A stretch of DNA of 64,000 nucleotides from Cocos nucifera. Taxonomy: Eukaryota; Streptophyta; Magnoliopsida; Arecales; Arecaceae. Under the pieces are notes generated by a model that saw only the letters and a list, made by a program, of their open reading frames with translations, was not told the DNA's origin and did no database searches. The stretch is from positions 124,001 through 188,000 of the forward strand of contig QRFJ01001916.1 in the NCBI GenBank assembly GCA_006176705.1, read 5' to 3'. A program made the translations under genes and the position numbers. This document shows positions 56,951-64,000 of this stretch, one piece after another (the stretch's first letter is position 1; each line of letters opens with the position of its first letter).

Positions 56951-58972
56951 AGCACGTTCTTTGATGTATTATATATGCAAGATATAGATTATTTTTAGAT
57001 TGGATCTAATAATAATATATTTTAAAAAATAAAAATGATAATCACATAGACTATAGGTTGTCCTGCTATAAGATTAACCCCTTACAGTAAAGAGATTATC
57101 CTAGTATGTTGCGATCGAGAAAATTAATCATAAAAATTTTAGATTAGATCTAATGATTTTTATGATATGTTTGGAGGTTTTAATCTAATTTTTATCATAA
57201 AAAAGTGTTTAGAATAGATCTAAATAATTTTATGATTTTTTTTGTAGAGTATGTAGTTTTAGATTAAATCTGAATAAGATCTTGGGAAGCTTCTGTTCGC
57301 TGGTCGAGTCGGCTCTCTTAAGATTCGAGCCAGCTCGACCAGCATGCCAGCATAATACGATTTTTGGATTGATGCTCCAGTCGGCTCGGTTAGGAGCTGA
57401 GCTGGCTCGACTTCAATTTAGGCTGACTCGGATGGGATCCAAGCTTGCCCAACGGGAAAGATGGCCATCAGGCCCTTTGCTTGAGCTGGCTGCCTCAGAA
57501 ACTGAGCTAGCTCGGCTTCTACTCGAGCTGGCTTGGATCCTGAGAAGTTGGCTGAATGTCATATTTTGCTGGTTTTATGTGATCAAATATACATTTAGTG
57601 TTTGTTTATGAAATAAGTCAATCCATTTTTAAAATGAGTCGACCTATTTAGTGAAATGATGCTTGGATGTAAAGAATCTTTCTAAACTTTTGAAAAATAT
57701 TTTCGAAATATCGAACCCCAACTCTCAATTCTAAAACTTAATTGAGAATTTAGTATGATGAATTAGGTTCTAGAATTATGAATTAAAGATCCTAAGTCAT
57801 TGATCATAAAATATGGGTTATTGAGTTAGTCGAATTAGGTCCATTAATTAGGTTAGACCTAAGGTTAGTTAAAGAATGGACTAAATTAGAGTAATTGATC
57901 AAATCTAACCAAATGTTAATTTAAATTAGGTCAAGAACTCTTTAGACCAAATTATAATAGTTGTAATTAGTCAAATCCATGCCTTTAATGAGGACCAAAT
58001 GGACTTGATTCATGGCTACGTGATCGAATCTAAAATTGCTAGAATGGTCAAAATTGAAACTAATAAATCGGATGGTGTCTAAGATAAGTCTGGCAGCTCA
58101 AGCCAGTGGTTTTTAATTGGAAGCTACTCACATTGATTCGGTCTTGGACGAGTTAATGGCATATCCCTTCTACTGATCTTACTTACCTGGCCATCCTGGT
58201 GAATTAGATTTTGATTAGACCACTTGGTGATTTGGGCTCACTCATGTCAATTAGGTAAATAAGTTTGACTGATTTAGATACTCCTGATACCAAATTTAAT
58301 TATGTCCTTATTGATCTGACTTAGTAAAGTCAGTGGAAAGATCTAAATTGATTGGTTAATTCTTCTTAAAATTGGTTAATAAAATCTTCTAAAATTATTA
58401 GATCCTTAAAATGATAAAGTTATGGTGATAACTAAGTCATAGCCTCCCATTAAGTTGAGTGATAATGGGTTCACTAGTTTAATAATCATTGAAGGTCCAA
58501 AGATCTGGTGCTTATTGACTAATAAAATTATCATTCATAATATGATAATTTGATCACGTCTTTTTAATGGTGGTTAGGTTGGCCGACCAAAATTGGACCT
58601 GATCATTCGTTGGTCTGATGTACCAAATATGGTCATGTTAATAGTTGGACCTAATTGAATCTTTTCAGTGAAGACCAAAGCCTGTTGATTAGACTTTCGA
58701 GATAAAAATTAAATTATTAAAAATTATTTGATGAAATAATTGATTATGAACTTATCCATAGGTGCACACAGGTTGACCAACCAAAGTTGGGCTCGTGTAT
58801 AGTCTATGTGGATTCTAGTATCCACTAGAAAATTAAAAAAAAAATTTTGAATTGAAGATAGAAGCTACCGATTTGAACAAAATAGTGGAAGGACCTTTAG
58901 ACTAAAGTCCAAGTCTCTAGAGTAAATAATTTATATACTAATTAGATCTATGATTTTTTTTTTGGTGCATAA
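56951..58972 (+). other. Leader region of Copia-2
   Basis: About 2 kb without convincing coding. The open frame 57282-57611 runs over GAGCCAGCTCGAC-type palindromic repeats like those in the Copia-1 LTRs and shows no known domain. Confidence 0.6.
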
Positions 58973-59580
58973 ATGGCCACTATCCTGTTGCTCCGATCAT
59001 TGCTGGACAATGACAAACTCATGGGATCCAACTTCGATAGTTGGTATCGAAAGTTTAAAATCATTCTAAGGCATGAACGGATCTTATATGTATTGACTGA
59101 TCTGGCACCTGAGGAGCCAGCTTTGAATGCTATTAAGATGGTGAGAGACACTTACCAGAAGTGGCTTAATAATCGTACCACCATTCGGTGCATTATGCTA
59201 GCGTAATGAATGATGAGTTCAGTCGTAGGTTTGAAAATATCTAGCCCAAGGAGATGCTTTAAATGTTGAATGACTTCTTTGGCATGCCTAACGACGTTGA
59301 AAGGCATAAGACTATTTATGCCATTTTCAACGCTCATATAAGGGATGGGTAGTCAGTCATTGATCATGTATTATACATGATCGAGATGATTGAATGCCTG
59401 AGTATGCTGGGTTTTCTCCTGCATGAGCAACTCGAGAAGAATGCGATCCTGAATTCATTATTCAAGTCCTTCCTCCCATTTTTTACTCATTTCATATATT
59501 ATTGGGATTACCGCAGAACTTTAAAAAGAATCATCAACTCCAAAAGGGGTCGATGAATGTAATGGAAGGATCTTCTTATG
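58973..59580 (+). pseudogene. gag: Copia-2 gag
   Basis: ATG 58973: MATILLLRSLLDNDKLMGSN, FDSWYRKFKIILRHERILYV, LTDLAPEEPA, then after frame breaks NDFFGMPNDVERHKTIYAIF, VIDHVLYMIEMIECLSMLGF and LHEQLEKNAILNSL. These are the UBN2-like gag blocks (W...FKIILRHE, VL.MI..IE.L..LG...H.QL...AIL.SL). Stops lie after 59206 and at further points. Confidence 0.9.
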
Positions 59581-59958
59581 GTTGATCCTTTAAGAAAGAA
59601 AAAAAGAAACAAGAAGATGCAGCCTCATGCTGGGACATCAGCACAGGATCAGACCAAGAAGCACAAGCCCAATCAGAGCCAGGTGGAATGCTTCTTTTGC
59701 AAGAAGGGGAGGCATTGGAAGAGAAATTATCCTCAGTATATCGCTTTACTAGATCCAAATAGGCCAAGAAGAAAGCAAGTAGTTGCTGTGCAAGATAATA
59801 ATATGATAACCTCTTCCAACTTCTTAATTTATGATACTACTGTTTGGGTATTAGATACCGAAAGTTTTTATCATATTTGTAATTCGATGCAGGATTTACA
59901 AGTTAGTAGAAGATTTGGTGAAGGTGACAGATTCCTGAACGTTAGAGATGGAAGATAA
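59578..59958 (+). pseudogene. Copia-2 nucleocapsid and protease
   Basis: A Lys-rich stretch leads into CFFCKKGRHWKRNYPQYI: the last Cys of the CCHC knuckle is Tyr and its spacing is off by one. Then WVLDTESFYHICNSMQDLQV, the protease site with the conserved Gly of DTGS changed to Glu. Both changes predict loss of function. Confidence 0.88.
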
Positions 59959-60219
59959 GTTTTAGTTCTAGCTTTAGGAATCATGAATCTTGTAATCAAT
60001 TCTCATCGTGTTATTCTTAGTGATTATCACTTTTGTCCAAATTTTTTATTGAATATAATTTCTGTAGGCCTTTTGGCCAAGAACAGTTATCAATTTTCAA
60101 TAAAAATAAATTTTTATGATATTATTTTGAATGGTGTTACAGCTTTTATTAGATAATTAAATAATAAAATATATCTATTATCACAATCTATTAACATAGT
60201 CCAAACTTTCAGTAAATGC

Positions 60220-60782
60220 CCTAGATTAGATGAAGTATTAGAAGTCTACCTTTGGCATTATAGGCTAGGTCACATCAACAAGAATAGAATGAATAGATTG
60301 GCTCAAGAAGAAATTCTTGAGGTCAGTGATTGTGAATCACTTCCGACCTATGAGTTCCATCTTCTTAGAAAAATAATCAAGTTATCTTTTATTGGAAAGG
60401 ATGAACGTGCCAGTGAACTCTTGGATCTAGTACATATTGATGCATGTAGATCCATGAGCATAAGTGCTAGAGATGGATATTTCTACTTTATAACCTTCAC
60501 AGATGATCCATCGAGGTATGGGTATGTCTATTTAATGAAGCATAAGTCGGAGTTGTTTGAAATGATCAAACTATTCCATAATGAGGAAGAAAAGCAAACT
60601 AGAAAGAGTATTAAAACTCTTCGATCTGACCAAGATGGTGAGTATCTTTTCAGTAAATTTCTGACATATCTTAGGAAGAATGGGATTCTCTTTCAATGGA
60701 CTTCTTCTAGAACACCACAGCATAATGGTATGTTCGAAAGGAGGAATCAGATCCTATTGGACATGGTTCGATTTATGATGGA
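60220..60782 (+). pseudogene. Copia-2 pre-integrase and integrase, cut by a Gypsy LTR
   Basis: LWHYRLGHINKNRMNRLAQE (pre-integrase HHCC, first part), LLDLVHIDACRSM, YFYFITFTDDPSRYGYVYLM, TLRSDQDGEYL and TPQHNGMFERRNQ contain the Asp, Asp and Glu of the catalytic triad. The metal-binding CxxC after the His pair is lost (DCESLPTYEF). The frame is open from 60289 to the break at 60783, after which the reading is Gypsy LTR. Confidence 0.92.
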
Positions 60783-61911
60783 TGTTGGTGCAGAAATCCG
60801 TCTTCGCCGGAGGTCGCCGGGGTCGAGGCCGTTGAGGTCGCCGTCGGGGACCTGCAAAATGAAGTCCCATCCGAAATCGGTGGGGGGGTGGCTCCGGCAG
60901 GACCCTCCAACGGTCAAGTCAGTTTTCGGCCAACAGTAATGGAGTGCTCGGAATGAGTTCTGGAGCTTAGAGATGAGGAGAGCTTAAGGAGTCGAGAGTT
61001 CAGAGAGCTTAGCCTTAGCGTGTCGGGAGGGTCCTTTATATAGTGGAGCTTGATGGTGACAACTGCAGCCGTGTGCTGGCGGGCCGCTCGAGGTTCGGCG
61101 GAGTCAGTCTCACGGGATGGTGCCGTGTGCGGCGGATTGAGGGTGACAGCCATCGCCGCCTGACAATGGGTCGCAATCGCCTGCGGTGGACTGACTGATG
61201 GTGCGACAGACTGACTGATGGTGATGGTTGCAGAGCTTGCCGAATGAAGGATTGAAGGCCTTCATCGTGTGCCCATTTCGGAGGAGTTCGGACTCCTGAA
61301 GAGGAAGATAGGAGGGAGTTCGGCTCCCATAGGCGTCTGGCTGGAGGTATGCAGCTAAGGCTCGTCCGCTGAAGAGTTCGGCCGCTGAGAATCCGAAGCT
61401 CGGCCGTTTGGGGTTCGGCCGGCTGTTGGACTTCGGCTGAGGCTTGGACACTTGAGAGTTCGGTAGGAGCTCGGTCGGCCGAAGTTCGATGAGGGTGACC
61501 ACTGAGGAGTTCGGCCGAGGGGCGATCGCTGAGGAGTTCGGTCGAGTGACGACTGCTGAGGAGTTCGAGCTCCTGAGTGACGACCGCTTGGGGATTTCGC
61601 TAAAGCCCGTCCGCTGAGGAGTTCGGCCGCTGAGAGGACTTCATTGAAGCTCGGCCGCTTGGAGTCGGTCCGAAGGAGTTCGGCCGCCCAGGAAGTTCGG
61701 TCTCGACGCTGGGAGTCTGGAAGAAGCTCGAAAGCTGACCAGTTCGGCCTGCTGGAAGAAGTTCGACAGCTGGAAGTTCGGCCGCTTGGCAGTTCGGTCG
61801 GCTGAAGGAGTTCGGCTAGACCAGTGCGCTGAAGCTCTTCTGCGGCTACTGGTTGCATTATGCTGAGCGTCGGGCCGGGCTTCGGCAGGAGCGGGATTTA
61901 TTCCCACGCGG
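60783..61911 (-). repeat. Gypsy LTR, minus strand (Gypsy-3)
   Basis: The plus-strand start TGTTGGTGCAGAAATC is the inverse of a Gypsy-NA LTR end, and the inverse of GGGAATAAATCCCGCTCCTGC lies near 61905, short of the LTR's TGTTG start. A minus-strand TATA box is near 61036. It is GC- and CpG-rich compared with the other LTRs. It breaks the Copia-2 integrase. There is no target duplication at the right, where another Gypsy piece abuts. Confidence 0.82.
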
Positions 61912-61993
61912 AGCCTGGAAGAAGACTTCGACAGTCGCCCGCTTTGGTACTCCCTTCCTTCAATTTTTGAACTCGGGAGTGGGGGGGCTACTG
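61912..61993 (+). other. Gypsy 3' internal end with polypurine tract
   Basis: Aligns with 14868-14949 and 45388-45469 (GAAGACTTCGACAGTCG, then ACTCGGGAGTGGGGGGGCTAC). It lies head to head against the minus-strand LTR, without the rest of an internal region. Confidence 0.8.
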
Positions 61994-62194
61994 TTGGGGA
62001 TAAATTCCGCTCCTGCCGAAGCCCGGCCCGACGCTCAGCATAATGCAACCAATAGCCGCAGAAGAGCTTCAGCGCACTGGTCTAGCGAACTCCTTCAGCC
62101 GGCCTTCGAGGTTCCTTTGTTCTTAAAGGAGTGCTCGGTGACCCTTCTCTTCCCTCTCCGGAGATCTTCCTTTTCTCTTCCGAAGAGAAACGCC

Positions 62195-62420
62195 ACCCAG
62201 GAGAGCTTCGACTGCGATCGACGCCTCCGCGCCGATCCATCTGCTCCCGTTTCAGCCCCGGCAGCCCAGGTTCCACCCGCACCACCGGTAGGATGTGGAG
62301 CAGTTCGGCCTGCTTGTCAGGTTCGTGGCCCACGTCGAGATGATGCAGACCGTGCGACAACCTCCGATGGAGACTTTGCCAGCAAACCCGCCATGAGGGT
62401 GCGAGGAACCAGTCCTTAAG
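62195..62420 (+). pseudogene. gag: Gag N-terminal remnant of Gypsy-NA2
   Basis: Matches 41623-41890 of Gypsy-NA1 (GGAGAGCTTCGACT, GCTCCCGTTTCAGCCCC, GAGACTTTGCCAGCAAACCC). Small deletions break the frame of the ATG ORF. The open frame 61853-62419 crosses unrelated LTR and leader DNA and is not a gene. Confidence 0.65.
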
Positions 62421-62479
62421 GAAGAGCATTTAGGCATACCAATCGCCCCGAAGAAGAGAAACGGAGAGCAGAAGTTCCC

Positions 62480-63110
62480 ACTGCCGAAGCGGAATGAAGT
62501 TCGGTGCGAGGAAGGCCGAACCCACCCATGAGCCCGTCATCGAGGAAGCTCCGACAAAGAAGTATGAAAGTCCTCCCGCGGAAGCTTCCAACGAAGTTCG
62601 GCCGCGTTCACGACCTTCCCAGCGCAAGCGAGGCCGAACTCCCCCTTGAGCTCGTCGTCAAGGAAGTTTGTAAGCCGAACTCCACCTTAAAGCCCACCAT
62701 CACAGTGAAGTTCGGCGCAAGCGAGGATGGAACGAAGCCCCCCGCGGAATGAAGTTCGGCATAAAGGAGGCCGAACTCCGCAGCAGATCACCCAGGTGAA
62801 GTTCGGCCGCGCTCGAGACCGCCCAAGGGCGATCGAGGCCGAACTCCCCCTCAAGTACGTCGCTACAACGAATTCACGGGAGGTGCAATAAAGTCCAGGC
62901 AAGCAAAGCCGACCCCCTCTCTGTGAGCAGGGAAGTCCGGACAAAGAAGCGTGAAGTTCTTCCACGGAAAGGAAAGTTTTGCGGGAAAGCGGAATGAAGC
63001 TCCACGCAAGCGAAGCCCGAACTTCTCGAGCTCACCGCAAAGGAAGCTCTGACAGAAGGGCGCGAAGAAATCCTTCTCTCGAAGGAGGATTTCGCAGCTA
63101 CGACCCGTCA
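62480..63110 (+). repeat. Peptide-coding tandem array of Gypsy-NA2
   Basis: Five or six diverged units of GAATGAAGTTCGG...GCCGAACTCCCCCTTGAGCT...GAAGCTCCGACAAAG, corresponding to 41955-42800. Unit lengths vary more than in Gypsy-NA1. One open part (62504-62752) reads SEAELPLELVVKE. Confidence 0.8.
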
Positions 63111-63659
63111 ATCTCTCTAACTCGAATTCTCGGCGAAGTTAAGAGCCAGCCGCCAAGAACCTGAAGGACTACGGCCTCCCTAAACGTGCAGCGATCGAAG
63201 CAAGTAAAGCCCCTACCATCGCGACCACGGCTACGACACTGAGGAATACATTCAGCTCCAAGACGAAGATTGAAGAGCTCATCAAAAAGGGACGACGGGA
63301 TAAATTCCTCCGACGCCAGTCTGAAGCAGGAGAAGATCGGCTAAAGGCGCTGCCGTAACTAGAAAAGATAAGAAGGTCGACCGCCTCGCGGCGTCATCAA
63401 CGCCACCCCGGGGAGGAGCTAGGAGCTAGCTACATCGGTGATTGTCATCCCCCAGCGACAAAGTCAAGAGAAGCATATTCCAAATTGAAGAAGGCCGGCA
63501 TGAGATAGAGGAGGTCGTCTGGACGGGACTTACTGTCCCGAGGGAACTCCGAGGAACAACACCCCGACAACCCTCGAACGAAAATGTGCTGCGATCAGCT
63601 TCTCCTCGGTAAAACTCTCCCCTCTCAATAAAATCATTTCTGGATGCGAAAACTATGCG

Positions 63660-63850
63660 ATGATAGGGAAGAAGCAGTCAGTCGCGTTAGGAACAGGAGG
63701 AGAACCTCGTCCTAGCATGAGCAAAGTCGAAGGCCCCGTCCACGAAGGACGGGATGGGGGGAGAGGCGAGGACGACGGTCCTCATGTGCCCCCACAGCCG
63801 GCTAGGAACAGGAGGAGAATCTCGTCCTAGCGCGAGCAAAGTCGAAGGCC
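63660..63850 (+). repeat. 110-bp repeats of Gypsy-NA2, cut by the gap
   Basis: Two units with GTTAGGAACAGGAGGAGAAC and GTGCCCCCACAG, the third cut off at the Ns. Same family as 13655-14510 and 43385-44125. The gap probably marks the continuation of the array. Confidence 0.9.
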
Positions 63851-64000
63851 NNNNNNNNNNNNNNNNNNNNNNNNNNNNNNNNNNNNNNNNNNNNNNNNNN
63901 NNNNNNNNNNNNNNNNNNNNNNNNNNNNNNNNNNNNNNNNNNNNNNNNNNNNNNNNNNNNNNNNNNNNNNNNNNNNNNNNNNNNNNNNNNNNNNNNNNNN
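63851..64000. other. Assembly gap (N)
   Basis: 150 Ns to the window end. It starts inside a tandem array, a common reason for an assembly break. Confidence 1.

Larger units (their letters stand above)
54750..60782 (+). mobile_element. Ty1/Copia element, truncated (Copia-2)
   Basis: The 5' LTR 54750-56936 (2187 bases, TG to CA) is followed by a Met-tRNA-type primer site, a long leader, then gag, protease, pre-integrase and integrase on the plus strand. A Gypsy LTR interrupts the integrase at 60783. Reverse transcriptase, RNase H and the 3' LTR are not in the window. Stops and a mutated protease motif show it is dead. Confidence 0.9.
61994..63850 (+). mobile_element. Gag-only Gypsy element, rearranged and cut by the gap (Gypsy-NA2)
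   Basis: The first 110 bases of an LTR (TGTTGGGGATAAATTCCG) jump at about 62103 to the leader sequence TTCTTAAAGGAGTGCTCGGTG, so most of the LTR and the primer site are missing. Then come the gag start, the peptide-repeat array, a nucleocapsid-like part (near 63220-63310) and the 110-base repeats, in the same order as Gypsy-NA1. No pol. GC- and CpG-rich. Confidence 0.8.

Noticed and set aside
61641..62419. Two long open frames starting MHYAERRAGLRQER on opposite strands as a gene pair
   Set aside because: They start in the two inverted copies of the same LTR end and continue in unrelated LTR and leader DNA.

Overview
The window looks like a repeat-rich plant nuclear genome, probably a monocot and possibly a palm. 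The lineage guess rests only on the look of the repeat families. It contains no intact host gene, tRNA, rRNA or CRISPR. Almost all of it is transposable elements nested in one another, all more or less decayed, and it ends in an assembly gap of Ns at 63851-64000.

Layout. 75-6379 is a CACTA (En/Spm) DNA transposon with a broken TNP2-type transposase on the minus strand and a 3-bp TAT target duplication. It sits in a TATG/TA microsatellite. The same microsatellite (6380-6840 and 16076-16375) is split by a nearly complete Ty3/Gypsy retrotransposon of the Tat type (6841-16075, target duplication ATATA). Its gag-pol stays in one frame for more than 5 kb, broken by about 19 stops and one frameshift. 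16556-16860 is a broken copy of a UBA2-like RNA-binding protein gene. 17589-23349 is a minus-strand Copia element (target duplication GGAGG) that carries a long-TIR, Mutator-like element at 18726-21022.

24760-37735 is a degenerate Tat-type Gypsy element: RNase H and integrase remnants on the plus strand, then an antisense ORF on the minus strand with its own TATA box. A non-autonomous CACTA element (28996-33591, target duplication TCA) is nested inside it. About 37740-47475 is a minus-strand LINE, broken by an 8-bp-TSD hAT-like MITE, a 9-bp-TSD Mutator-like MITE, and a 6-kb gag-only Gypsy element (40443-46485). 48792-49840 is a three-copy, roughly 346-bp tandem repeat. 50134-54749 is a third CACTA element with a very long foldback and a Transposase_24-like remnant. 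It is cut at 54750 by a Copia element whose integrase is in turn cut at 60783 by a minus-strand Gypsy LTR. 61912-63850 is a rearranged, GC-rich copy of the gag-only Gypsy family, ending in the gap.

How the parts relate. The CACTA elements at 75-6379 and 28996-33591 are deletion derivatives of one family, each lacking what the other kept. The gag-only Gypsy copies share LTR, leader and 3' repeats with the gag-pol element, so they look like non-autonomous partners. All three CACTA elements hold a version of the same roughly 0.96-kb inverted repeat, although their subterminal repeats differ between families. I found no new enzymatic or defence system. What is worth following up is the structure, non-autonomy and nesting of these elements.
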